Below the pieces are notes generated by a model. It was not told the DNA's origin, did not search any database, and saw only the letters and a list, made by a program, of their open reading frames with translations. Positions 43,665 through 52,487 of a DNA stretch of 64,000 nt are shown here, in pieces. Location of the stretch: NCBI GenBank assembly GCA_036504535.1, contig DASXUY010000054.1, positions 8,383 through 72,382 of the forward strand, read 5' to 3'. The DNA is from JARLGU01 sp036504535 (GTDB taxonomy: Bacteria; Armatimonadota; Armatimonadia; Armatimonadales; Capsulimonadaceae). Both the position numbers and the translations under genes were made by a program. Numbering within the stretch: position 1 is the first letter of the stretch; each line of letters opens with the position of its first letter.

Positions 43665-44108
43665 CTAGGCTGCGGCGACAGTGACTTTTACGTCAACAAT
43701 GATATCCTTGTGAAGCTTCACAGGAACATTGTATTCGCCGAGTTGCTTGATAGCGTCGACAAGGCTAATCTTTCGCTTGTCGAGCTTGACACCCAAGTCC
43801 TTGCCGATGGCGTCGGCAATGTCCTGCGTTGTGATACGGCCGTAGAGCTTGCCTTCACCCGATCGCGCGGCGATTGTGATCGTCTTGCCTTCGAGCTTAG
43901 CCTTGTCGGCCTCGGCCTGCTGGACGATCTTCTCGCTACGTCGACCTTCGAGCGCCTTTTTGGCTTCGAGGTTCTTGAGAGCCCCACCCTCGGCGGCAAC
44001 CGCGAGCTTCCGTGGGAAGAGGTAGTTGCGACCGTAGCCGTCGGTAACCGTGATAACGTCGCCTTGTTTGCCAGCGGACGGGATGTCCTGCAGCAGAATT
44101 ACTTTCAT
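43665..44108 (-). CDS. rplI: 50S ribosomal protein L9
   Basis: A 147-residue protein of standard L9 length. The N-terminal domain MKVILLQDIPSAGKQGDVITVTDGYGRNYLFPRKLA is diagnostic, followed by the connecting helix and the C-terminal domain GEGKLYGRITTQDIADAI. The ATG at 44108 follows GGAG by eight bases; the codon before it is a TTG. It precedes dnaB. Confidence 0.97.
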   Translation of the reverse strand: MKVILLQDIPSAGKQGDVITVTDGYGRNYLFPRKLAVAAEGGALKNLEAKKALEGRRSEKIVQQAEADKAKLEGKTITIAARSGEGKLYGRITTQDIADAIGKDLGVKLDKRKISLVDAIKQLGEYNVPVKLHKDIIVDVKVTVAAA

Positions 44109-44285
44109 CAATATTGCTCCTTCTCGTACGTGTTTTTATTGATGGCTCACAAGCGCGATAACCGTCCAGAACATTCTAGACGATCCCATCGGCTAAGAGC
44201 CACGCCTTCTTAATGCGGAAACTGCGGCGCAAAAACAGGGAAACATCGGACGTGCTCACCGATGCAACTTCTGCCTTCACTACCG

Positions 44286-45758
44286 CTAATGTCGCAAATC
44301 TAATCCGAGCGAAACGCCAGGGTTGCGCGGAATATCTTCCATGCCAAGGTAAATCGCCGTACCGTGTCCGATACCTATCCTCTGGCGAAGATCGATGCTC
44401 ACTCGGTTTGGATTGTAAAGATCGGCCGAGAACGAGTTGCTCCCGAGGATATCGTAGTCCAAACCTACCCCAACCTTGCTGTTGAAAACTCCCGCCCTTG
44501 CGGAAACCCGATTATTATACCGCTGGCCGTACTGGAAGTTTAATCGGTTCTCGCCCGTAATATCACGAATCCCTGCTTTTAGGAAGTCATTGCTGCCCAC
44601 AGGAGCGTAGAGATCAAAGTCAGTTCGAAAGCGCGGCGTGCGTAAATTCTGCCAGAAAATGAGATCGGTGTTGAACGCGATACTCTTCCGGGAGTTCTTG
44701 CCACCCGCCAAAATATTGAGACGATTGATCAACTCGTTAGTACTGCCAGAGGCTTGAGCCACATTGTGAATGGTGGTTTTGAGCTCGCCCTGGACCGTCT
44801 TGTCACCCGTGATAGTCCGCAGATCATCCTGAATCATGTTCAGCTTTTCGGTCGCCGTCTTAAGGTTCGCGACAGTTGCGACAAGGTTGTCTGTAACCTT
44901 CCCTTTGTTCATGGCGTCGGATGTTGAGTCGAGCAATGCATTCGAATGCGCGACAAGCTTGTTAACTTGCGCCGATGTGTCGTTCAGGTTGCTGATGATC
45001 GAATTCATCTTGTCGTGATTGGATACTGTGAGCTTGCGTAATTCGCCAGTTGTATCGTTGACATTGCCAAGCGACATTTGGAGCATCTTGTTGTCCGTGG
45101 CCAACGCTTCACGCAAATCGTGCGTAAGCTGAAGCCCCTGCGACGACGCGAGATGGATATTGGCAACGGTGCCAGTCAGGCTTTGCTTGAGAGCAGGGTC
45201 AGATACGATATTGTTAGCAGCGACAGCGGTTTCGGTGATCTTGTCGAGGAGGGCGTTCGTCTTCTTGCTCGTGATCGTTAGATTGTCGACCAGCCCGCCC
45301 GCCTTTTTCATCAGCGTTCCAGCTTCGGTTTGCAGCGTGTCGAACGAGAGCGCGTCTTTGCCGGTGATAGTGGCACCGGGATCATAGTAAGTGGCGCTTA
45401 CTACGTGCTCTGCGGTGTGCGGAGGCGCTATTTCAATGGTCGACCTGCTTCCGAGTAGGCTGGTGCTAATTGAAACCGTCGCATCTGTGGGTATCTTCAC
45501 GTCCTTATTTATTCGGGTCTTCACCAGAGCAGTACCGACAGGCGAAAGCCTCACATCTTCAACGTGACCAATAACAACACCAGAGTATTCAATATCCGAG
45601 CCGACGCGGACGCCTTGAGCATTATTAAAGCTTATCGTTATCAAGTACGAGTTCTGGCCAATCTCTGAGCGCTTGAAAAAGATATATCCCGACACAAACA
45701 GGACGGTTCCCAAGACAACCAGAATGCCAACCTGCAGTGCCGATCGGGCAGTATTCAT
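44286..45758 (-). CDS. mlaD: MCE-family lipid-transport protein (MlaD-like) with beta-rich C-terminal domain
   Basis: A 490-residue protein. One N-terminal transmembrane helix (about 8-28) is followed by a single MCE domain (SFNNAQGVRVGSDIEYSGVVIGHVEDVRL, VSISTSLLGSRSTIEI). Residues about 135-345 form a long helical coiled needle with repeated LNDTSAQVNKLVAHSN-type heptads. The last 140 residues alternate polar and hydrophobic in many short strands (FRTDFDLYAPV, FSADLYNP, VSIDLRQRIGIG), suggesting a membrane beta-barrel-like end. It carries phospholipids between the two membranes with MlaE and MlaF encoded just upstream. Confidence 0.88.
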   Translation of the reverse strand: MNTARSALQVGILVVLGTVLFVSGYIFFKRSEIGQNSYLITISFNNAQGVRVGSDIEYSGVVIGHVEDVRLSPVGTALVKTRINKDVKIPTDATVSISTSLLGSRSTIEIAPPHTAEHVVSATYYDPGATITGKDALSFDTLQTEAGTLMKKAGGLVDNLTITSKKTNALLDKITETAVAANNIVSDPALKQSLTGTVANIHLASSQGLQLTHDLREALATDNKMLQMSLGNVNDTTGELRKLTVSNHDKMNSIISNLNDTSAQVNKLVAHSNALLDSTSDAMNKGKVTDNLVATVANLKTATEKLNMIQDDLRTITGDKTVQGELKTTIHNVAQASGSTNELINRLNILAGGKNSRKSIAFNTDLIFWQNLRTPRFRTDFDLYAPVGSNDFLKAGIRDITGENRLNFQYGQRYNNRVSARAGVFNSKVGVGLDYDILGSNSFSADLYNPNRVSIDLRQRIGIGHGTAIYLGMEDIPRNPGVSLGLDLRH

Positions 45759-45829
45759 GAATAAGTCCTACCTGTATCCTTGTGATGCTCGCGACTTAAA
45801 GCTAAGTCGGAGCTAGTGCCAGCACATAG

Positions 45830-46618
45830 CTAGCGAGTGGCAACTTCTATCGGCCCGCTTGTTCGGCCTTCAATAAACTGCTGAACCACCGGGTCCGGTG
45901 AATTGCGAATCTCGTCGGGCGTACCAAACGCCCACAAGTGTCCTTCGTGTAGCATCGCAATATGGTCGCTCATGCGAAACACGCTCGAGACGTTGTGCGA
46001 CACAACCACGCTTGTCACGCCCAGTTGGTCTCGCATGCTGATTATCTGCTCGTCGATGACGGATGCTACCACTGGGTCCAACCCGCTCGTTGGCTCGTCG
46101 TACATCAATATCGTCGGTTCGAGGGCCAAAGCTCGCGCTAGACCGACCCGCTTTGCCATACCGCCAGAAAGCTCTGAGGGGTGAAGGCGTTCTGTACCCG
46201 GCACCGCTGCAAGCGCAAGCTTTTCTTTAACGATACGCGTGATGTCAGCTTCACTCAGTTTGCGGCGGCGGCGGAGGCCAAATGCGACGTTTTCGAACAC
46301 TGTCAGCGAGTCGAACAGCGCGGCATACTGAAAGACCATTCCCATGCTTTCGCGCACCTTGTTCAACTCGCGCTCAGGCATACCGACAATTGCATTGTCG
46401 CCAATGTAGATCTGGCCCGATGTCGGATGCGTCAGGCCACCCAAACAGTGCAGCAAAGTCGTCTTGCCGCAACCGGACATTCCCATCACGGAGACAATTT
46501 CGCCTTTATCTACACTAAATGAGACGCCTTTGAGGATATCCTTGCCGGATACGCTGAACTTAACGTCGTCAAGCCTGATCGCGATCTGGTCGCTAGGTTG
46601 TGCGGTTTCGTCAGTCAT
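45830..46618 (-). CDS. mlaF: ABC transporter ATPase of a lipid-transport system (MlaF-like)
   Basis: A 262-residue ATPase with Walker A GMSGCGKTTLLHC, signature LSGGMAKRVGLARAL, Walker B ILMYDEPTSGLDP, and the VVVSHNVSSVFRMSDHIAMLHEG switch region of MlaF/Mkl proteins. It powers MCE-linked lipid movement at the inner membrane. It sits between mlaE and mlaD with gaps of 52 and 71 bp. Confidence 0.94.
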   Translation of the reverse strand: MTDETAQPSDQIAIRLDDVKFSVSGKDILKGVSFSVDKGEIVSVMGMSGCGKTTLLHCLGGLTHPTSGQIYIGDNAIVGMPERELNKVRESMGMVFQYAALFDSLTVFENVAFGLRRRRKLSEADITRIVKEKLALAAVPGTERLHPSELSGGMAKRVGLARALALEPTILMYDEPTSGLDPVVASVIDEQIISMRDQLGVTSVVVSHNVSSVFRMSDHIAMLHEGHLWAFGTPDEIRNSPDPVVQQFIEGRTSGPIEVATR

Positions 46619-46670
46619 AAATTGCTGTCGGCTATATTTCTACTGCACTTACGAAGCGGAATAGCAGATT

Positions 46671-47492
46671 TTAGTCGATGCGTCCACCGAACATAATATA
46701 TGCAAGCACGAAGTTCGTTATATAGATAAATACAATCGAAAGTACGACCGCATTTGTGGTAGCCCGCCCAACTCCAGTGGCGCCGCCCTTGGTCTCGAAG
46801 CCCTGATGGCATCCCACGAGCGCAATAATCAGACCAAAAAACACTGTCTTAACCATCCCCAAGTAAAAGTCTCGCGGCTCGCAATAAGCGCGAATCGCGT
46901 CTGGGAATGATGACGACGGCACCCCCTGCCACACGGATATTAAGTAGCCACCAATAAGACCAGCAAAATCCGCCACAGCACAAAGGACGGGCATCATTAT
47001 CAACGCAGCGAGCAGGCGTGGCACGATTAGATATTGGATCGGGCTGACCGCAAGCGCACGAAGTGCATCGATTTGCTCGGTCACCTTCATCGTGCCGATC
47101 TCTGCTGCGATGGCGCTTCCAGCGCGAGCTGCAACCACAACGCCAACCAATACGGGTGCGAGTTCACGACCGAGCGACAACGCGACTATAGCTCCGGTAA
47201 GGTCTGCGGCACCGTATTGGATCAGGAAGTTAGAAAAGTATAGGGCTATCACTGCAGCCGACGAAAACGTCGTCAATACAGCGATGGGCACGGAGTTCAC
47301 GCCAATCGTCGCCATCTGCTGAATCAGGTCCGCCGGGTCAATCGCGCCGCTAAATATGTAGCGCATCGACCGCGCGACGAGGATCGCTATCTCACCAAGA
47401 TACACAAATGTGCGGGTCAGCAGATCTCGTAGCCAAGTGAATGGCGTAAGGATATAAGTTGTTGTCGGTCGATTGGCCTGACTTGCCGCCAT
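46671..47492 (-). CDS. mlaE: MlaE-family ABC permease
   Basis: A 273-residue integral membrane protein. The family core GAADLTGAIVALSLGRELAPVLVGVVVAARAGSAIAAEIGTMKVTEQIDAL is fully recognisable, as is KTVFFGLIIALVGCHQGFETKGGATGVGRATTNAVV near the end. It forms the inner-membrane channel of the lipid transporter and is the first gene of the mlaE-mlaF-mlaD run. Confidence 0.95.
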   Translation of the reverse strand: MAASQANRPTTTYILTPFTWLRDLLTRTFVYLGEIAILVARSMRYIFSGAIDPADLIQQMATIGVNSVPIAVLTTFSSAAVIALYFSNFLIQYGAADLTGAIVALSLGRELAPVLVGVVVAARAGSAIAAEIGTMKVTEQIDALRALAVSPIQYLIVPRLLAALIMMPVLCAVADFAGLIGGYLISVWQGVPSSSFPDAIRAYCEPRDFYLGMVKTVFFGLIIALVGCHQGFETKGGATGVGRATTNAVVLSIVFIYITNFVLAYIMFGGRID

Positions 47493-47771
47493 AAACAGTG
47501 ATGCTCCGGCACGTAGTATACCTTACGCTGTCTTTAGGGTGCCCGTAACTGTCACGGTCTCTGACTATCCACACCCTGTCAACATACATCTTATAGCGAA
47601 TGATTATCTTTTAATTTTAATTCCCGGTAATTTCACTTATTTAGCGTTGGGCTAACACTGGCACAATTAGAACCAGAGGCTGTAGCCACCGCAAGTTGAA
47701 CTGGGACATTCGTCATCACACCCACCCTCTTTCCCAGATGCGTGGCAACCTCATTATGAGTCACTTCGCAA
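47493..47771. other. Divergent intergenic region between mlaE and the riboswitch
   Basis: No gene is seen. On the minus strand a TATACT box (AGTATA at 47515-47520 on the plus strand) could serve mlaE. On the plus strand TATGAG at 47755-47760 is a weak -10 placed suitably for starting the riboswitch transcript. Confidence 0.4.
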
Positions 47772-47773
47772 TC

Positions 47774-47865
47774 CGACAACGGCAAACCATTCGAAAGGAT
47801 GGGACGCAAAGCCACGGGCCTCTCTTTCGCAGTTTGTAGAGCGAAAATGGTAGCCGGGCTACCGG
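47774..47865 (+). promoter_or_regulatory. Cyclic di-GMP-I (GEMM) riboswitch
   Basis: The aptamer is recognised from its conserved core: GGCAAACCATTCGAAAGGAT, then GGGACGCAAAGCCACGGGCC, a variable second helix (CTCTTTCGC...GCGAAAAT), and GGTAGCCGGGCTACCG. This matches the GEMM-I consensus including the tetraloop GAAA and receptor. The aptamer ends about 14 bases before the ribosome site GGAGG (47879-47883) of the S8 protease gene, so control is probably at translation start. It places this exported protease under c-di-GMP. Confidence 0.93.
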
Positions 47866-47890
47866 ACTGCCGGTTACGGAGGACCGACCA

Positions 47891-49726
47891 TTGTTTAAGG
47901 TTATTGGATCAAAGCTCTTTAGCGCGCTATCGCTGTGCGCATTCTTCGGCATATCGGCAGCAATATCGCATTCTGCCCCTCTCGCGTCTAAACTCGACAG
48001 TAAGCTGGCCCAAATCGGCTGGGGCTCCAGCGCAACGGGACCTGTAAGCGTTATCGCAAAGATCGACGGAGAGCTAAGTTCCTCCGTTGATGACAAGGTA
48101 AACGCCATCGGTGGTGATGTATATCGCCATCTCCCATTGATTAATTCCCTGGCAATCGAGATTAGCAAGACCAAGCTAAACAAACTTGCGTCACTTCCCT
48201 TTGTGTCTCATCTGTCTTACGATGGCCGCGTTGTAAAGTGCGACGCTTTCACCGTCAGCAGCAGCGAGGCGGATGTTGCCGCTACAAAGTACGGCGTTAC
48301 CGGCGCTGGCGTCGGAATTGCTGTCATCGATAGCGGCGTGTTTCAACACCCAGATATCGGCACCGGCGGCTTGCTTGGCTCTCGAGTCCTTGCGCAAACC
48401 AGCTTTGTGCCGCTGCTTAGCATGGCAGCGTCGATGAAGTGGTACCTCACGCTGCCCACCTTACTGCAGATAACCAGCGCCCTGTCCGGCGATCCATGTG
48501 GCCATGGTACTCACGTCGCTGGCATCCTGGCAGGTAACGGCAAGAGCTCCGCAAACGTTGGAAAAACGACCGTCTATACGCAAACCTTCAAGGGCATCGC
48601 ACCAGAAGCTAATATCATAAGCGTTCAGGTGCTGGACGCGGTTGGCGGCGGGTCCGTCAGCAACGTGATCGCAGGAATTCAATGGACCGTTGCGAATGCG
48701 AAGAAGTACAACATCCGTGTAATCAACCTCTCCCTTGGCCATCCGGTTGCCGAGAGTTACACCACGGACCCTCTCTGCAAGGCGCTCGAAGCTGCATGGA
48801 AAGCTGGCATCATCGTTGTTTGCGCTGCTGGGAACGAGGGCCGCGCCAGCGCCTTCTACAATGCGGGTGCTGGAAACGAAGGATGGGGAGCCGCGTACGG
48901 TTCGATCAGTTCGCCGGCGAATGATCCCTATGTGATTACAGTTGGTGCGATGAAGTCCATAGACGGCAACCGCGCCCATGACGCGATCGCCACCTACTCC
49001 AGCCGCGGACCAAGCCGTGGCGACCTGATAATGAAGCCAGACATCGTCGCTCCTGGCAATCAGGTGATATCAACTCTGTCGGATCAGTCGTACCTTGACA
49101 CCGCGTTCAGCAAATCTAATCAGATCCCGCAGTCGGCTTACGTGGCCAAAGGCAGCACGAATGCCAGTTCCAACAAGTATTTCCGTCTATCAGGAACGTC
49201 AATGGCTGCCCCTGTCGTGGCGGGCGCAGCCGCCCTCATGCTGCAGAACGATCCTACACTGACACCCGATACCGTCAAAGCTCGGTTGATGGTGTCGGCG
49301 GACAAACTGGCCGGGTCAGATGGCGTAGGCGACCCGTTCACTTACGGAGCTGGCTACCTAAATATCCCGGCGGCAATAGAATGCCGCATTATCGCCAAGG
49401 AAGCGTCCATCAGCCCCACGCTCTACGTAGATAACGGCGGAAACCTCGCTGTCGAAATGGACCGCGCTGTTTGGGGCAAGATGGGCCTCTACGGCACCTG
49501 GGCTATATGGGGCACCAACATCAACGACATGCGAGCAGTATGGGGCAAGTTCTCGATAACCGACTCGTCCGCTGACACGAATGCTAGCCGTGCCGTCTGG
49601 GGCAAAACCGGCGTTGCCGCGAGCCGCGCTGTCTGGGGTCGCAGCGGAGTATGGGGCGACCGGGCGGTCTGGGGAGCATCAACGGCTTCTGTAGACCTAA
49701 GTTCAACAGCTCTCAAGGGCGAATAA
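47891..49726 (+). CDS. Secreted S8 subtilisin-like protease with C-terminal RAVWG repeats
   Basis: A 611-residue protein with signal peptide MFKVIGSKLFSALSLCAFF ending about HSA29. A propeptide inhibitor-like domain (about 45-115) precedes the catalytic domain: Asp147 in VIDSGV, His208 in CGHGTHVAG, oxyanion AAGNEG, and Ser437 in SGTSMAAP. From residue 525 on, the motif xAVWG or a close variant recurs seven times, the last ending at 595. The start is a TTG, supported by GGAGG seven bases upstream. Expression is linked to the c-di-GMP riboswitch in its leader. The repeat tail may be a surface-binding or sorting domain. Confidence 0.92.
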   Translation: MFKVIGSKLFSALSLCAFFGISAAISHSAPLASKLDSKLAQIGWGSSATGPVSVIAKIDGELSSSVDDKVNAIGGDVYRHLPLINSLAIEISKTKLNKLASLPFVSHLSYDGRVVKCDAFTVSSSEADVAATKYGVTGAGVGIAVIDSGVFQHPDIGTGGLLGSRVLAQTSFVPLLSMAASMKWYLTLPTLLQITSALSGDPCGHGTHVAGILAGNGKSSANVGKTTVYTQTFKGIAPEANIISVQVLDAVGGGSVSNVIAGIQWTVANAKKYNIRVINLSLGHPVAESYTTDPLCKALEAAWKAGIIVVCAAGNEGRASAFYNAGAGNEGWGAAYGSISSPANDPYVITVGAMKSIDGNRAHDAIATYSSRGPSRGDLIMKPDIVAPGNQVISTLSDQSYLDTAFSKSNQIPQSAYVAKGSTNASSNKYFRLSGTSMAAPVVAGAAALMLQNDPTLTPDTVKARLMVSADKLAGSDGVGDPFTYGAGYLNIPAAIECRIIAKEASISPTLYVDNGGNLAVEMDRAVWGKMGLYGTWAIWGTNINDMRAVWGKFSITDSSADTNASRAVWGKTGVAASRAVWGRSGVWGDRAVWGASTASVDLSSTALKGE

Positions 49727-49750
49727 CGCCAATCACCATGAGGGCAAACG

Positions 49751-49773
49751 CCCGCCGCAACCACTGCGGCGGG
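49751..49773 (+). terminator. Hairpin after the S8 protease gene
   Basis: CCCGCCGCA (49751-49759) pairs with TGCGGCGGG (49765-49773). It is followed by TGTTGTC, a weak T-rich tail. Confidence 0.65.
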
Positions 49774-49922
49774 TGTTGTCATGGGTGGAGTTTGTCGATT
49801 TCAGTTGAAAGTTGAGCTAACGTCTAACTGTTCATAATAATTATGCCGATTATTAGTAGCGTGTCATTCTCGATACCGAGTCAAGTCCCAAAGTTGCCGA
49901 TGTCGCGATTACCTACCGAAAT

Positions 49923-52379
49923 ATGAGCAGTTTGCCACCCAAAGCACAAAAGTTTCTCGTTCTCGTCTGCCTCGTAGGTGCGGCAGCGCTCCTTAGCACG
50001 GTGAGTGGACACTATGTCCGGTCTAGTGCCCCTCTATGGGAATATGGCACCTTCGTATTGTTAGCGCTTGTTGGTGGCGGCAAAAAGATCACCCTTACGA
50101 AGGCGCATGGAGGTGACGATGAAGGCTCCATGTCGGTGGGCTTCGCAATCACGTTCGCCGCAATGCTTCACCTTGGACCAGCAGCGGGCATATGGACTGC
50201 AGCCGTCGTCAGTTTCTCGAACGGGATGTTTCCCCAGCCGCAGAAGCTGCACCAGATGCTCTTCAACATCTGCCTCGCGTGTATCGAGTCCTGCGTCGCT
50301 GGCGCCGTGTTTATTGCCCTGAACGGCAACCAGCTTGTTCTCGACCCGATAACATCTTTCCCAGCAATCGTCGCCGCCTGCCTCGTTTACTTCGCCATAA
50401 ACACTGGCGGAGTAGCCACGATTATCGCCCTTTGCAGCGACGAAAGGGTCAGCACCATTTGGCGAGACACATTCATGTGGACTGCACCAAGCTATTTCGC
50501 AGGTGCATGTGCAGGCGCAATCTCGCTGATGGTCGCGGGCCGGCATATTGGCGCTGCACTCTTGCTCGGTTCGCCGATTGCCTACCTCACTTACCAGTCG
50601 TACTCAACGTACATGAAGCGGGAGCAGGATCGTCAGAAGCACATTGAAGAGCTCGAAATTGGCAAGGCTCATCTCGCTGACCTTTATCTCGCAACCATCA
50701 AAAGTCTCGCGCTTGCCATCGATGCCAAGGACCAGTACACCCACCAGCATATCTTGCGAGTACAACGCTATGCCGTTGCAATCGCCAAGCACATGGGACT
50801 GACCGGGAATGAATTAGAAGGCGTCAATACCGGCGCACTCCTGCACGATATCGGAAAACTCGGAGTACCCGAGTACGTTCTTCTGAAGCCGGGGCGCCTG
50901 ACCGATGATGAGTTCGACAAGATTAAGAAGCACCCTGAAATCGGCGCCGCCATTCTCGATCCGGTTGAGTTTCCGTGGCCAGTACTGCCGGTAGTACGCC
51001 ATCACCACGAAAAATGGGACGGCACGGGATACCCCGATGGACTTGCTGGCGAGAATATCCCCCTGACGGCTCGCATTATGGCTGTTGCAGACGTATACGA
51101 CGCGCTGACGTCCAGCCGCTCTTACCGCAACGCGTGGACGCATGAACGCGCTGTGAGTGTGATCACCAAGGACGCTGGCACACATTTTGACCCGGTGGTA
51201 GTAGCGGCATTCCTTGAGGTTATTGATGGCGTCGTGGCAGACATGCGTGAGGAAAACAAGATCGTTCAGCAGCCGGTTTCCAATTCAGTTGAAACAGTGA
51301 GCAAGTCGGCTCAAGCCGCAAAAGCTATACAGCGTGCATCTTCCGAGCTCTGGGCCATGTATGAGGTCGCGCAAACGCTGTCATCGAGCCTTGGGCTTCA
51401 AGAGACACTAGACATCCTATCGCGCAAGCTTGAAGCCATCATGCCAGGAACAACATGCGCATTCCTGCTGCTCGACGAATCCCGGACGTCCCTACAAGTT
51501 CACTCTGTGGTAGGGGTTAACGAGGCGTTCCTTTCAAGCGCAAAAACCCTGTCAACCAATAGCCTTTCGCAGCAGGTACTCAAAAATCGCGAGACATATT
51601 TTGGCGAATTTGACCACGACGATCTCTTGCTGACCGGAACACACCTCGGCGAGTGGAAGACCCTCAAAACAGCAATCATCGTTCCGATCGTGTTCGAGAA
51701 TAACGTTCTCGGTACCATTAACGTTTACCATACCGATGAAGGGGCATTCTCTGCAAGTGACAAGCAGCTTCTCGAGACCATCTCCGAGCGAGCGGCGATG
51801 GCGATCTACAACGGTTTGCAGTTTGAACGTACGCAGACGAGCGCCTTCCGCGATTCGCTAACTGGGCTGTACAACTTACGGTATGCAACCGAGCGTGTAG
51901 AGGAAGCCTGTCACGCTGGTGCCACACCTCCACCGTTTGCGCTGATCTGTGTTGACGTTGACAGCTTCAAGCCACTGAATGACAACTTTGGTCACCGCAA
52001 AGGTGACACGGTTCTGCAAGAGATTTCGGTCATTCTACAGGCTGAGGTTTCCGAGCGAGACATCGTAGCAAGATACGGCGGAGACGAGTTCGTTATCTTG
52101 CTCGCGGATGCCGACGACACCCATGCGAGCGCCCTTTGCGAGCGGCTGCGACACGCTGTCCACAGCTATGACCCTCAACTGCACCACGAACGCCTGGGAT
52201 GGCTTCGTGTGGACGTAAGTGTCGGCCACGCATGCTTTCCCACTGATGGAGCGGACTATCATGCCCTCGTTTCAACAGCTGATGCTCGTATGTACCAGGC
52301 CAAGACAGAACGAAAGCTTGGCGCGCTGGCGGATCCTACCGCTCTCCAAGCCGTGCTAGTGCACCGGAAAGCTGCTTAG
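49923..52379 (+). CDS. Membrane-bound HD-GYP, GAF and GGDEF domain protein (c-di-GMP turnover)
   Basis: An 818-residue protein. Residues 1-225 hold about six transmembrane helices in a MASE-like sensor. An HD-GYP phosphodiesterase follows, with His308-Asp309 in LLHDIGK and GYP at 369-371 (HHEKWDGTGYP). A GAF domain spans about 475-630. The C-terminal diguanylate cyclase has an intact GGDEF at 719-723 in ARYGGDEF; no RxxD inhibitory site precedes it. The protein could both make and break c-di-GMP. It lies 196 bp behind the riboswitch-controlled protease. Confidence 0.93.
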   Translation: MSSLPPKAQKFLVLVCLVGAAALLSTVSGHYVRSSAPLWEYGTFVLLALVGGGKKITLTKAHGGDDEGSMSVGFAITFAAMLHLGPAAGIWTAAVVSFSNGMFPQPQKLHQMLFNICLACIESCVAGAVFIALNGNQLVLDPITSFPAIVAACLVYFAINTGGVATIIALCSDERVSTIWRDTFMWTAPSYFAGACAGAISLMVAGRHIGAALLLGSPIAYLTYQSYSTYMKREQDRQKHIEELEIGKAHLADLYLATIKSLALAIDAKDQYTHQHILRVQRYAVAIAKHMGLTGNELEGVNTGALLHDIGKLGVPEYVLLKPGRLTDDEFDKIKKHPEIGAAILDPVEFPWPVLPVVRHHHEKWDGTGYPDGLAGENIPLTARIMAVADVYDALTSSRSYRNAWTHERAVSVITKDAGTHFDPVVVAAFLEVIDGVVADMREENKIVQQPVSNSVETVSKSAQAAKAIQRASSELWAMYEVAQTLSSSLGLQETLDILSRKLEAIMPGTTCAFLLLDESRTSLQVHSVVGVNEAFLSSAKTLSTNSLSQQVLKNRETYFGEFDHDDLLLTGTHLGEWKTLKTAIIVPIVFENNVLGTINVYHTDEGAFSASDKQLLETISERAAMAIYNGLQFERTQTSAFRDSLTGLYNLRYATERVEEACHAGATPPPFALICVDVDSFKPLNDNFGHRKGDTVLQEISVILQAEVSERDIVARYGGDEFVILLADADDTHASALCERLRHAVHSYDPQLHHERLGWLRVDVSVGHACFPTDGADYHALVSTADARMYQAKTERKLGALADPTALQAVLVHRKAA

Positions 52380-52429
52380 CGCTCGACAACTCGTGCAGAG
52401 AGGCAAGCTATAGCGGTCAGGCCCAATAA

Positions 52430-52475
52430 AAAACCGCCCCTCTCGCGCAGTTGATTTGCACTTGAGGGGCGGTTA
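52430..52475. terminator. Bidirectional rho-independent terminator
   Basis: AACCGCCCCTC pairs with GAGGGGCGGTT, flanked by an A-run on the left and a short T-rich stretch on the right. It separates the convergent c-di-GMP gene and cydB. Confidence 0.8.
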
Positions 52476-52487
52476 TTGCGTTGCGGC

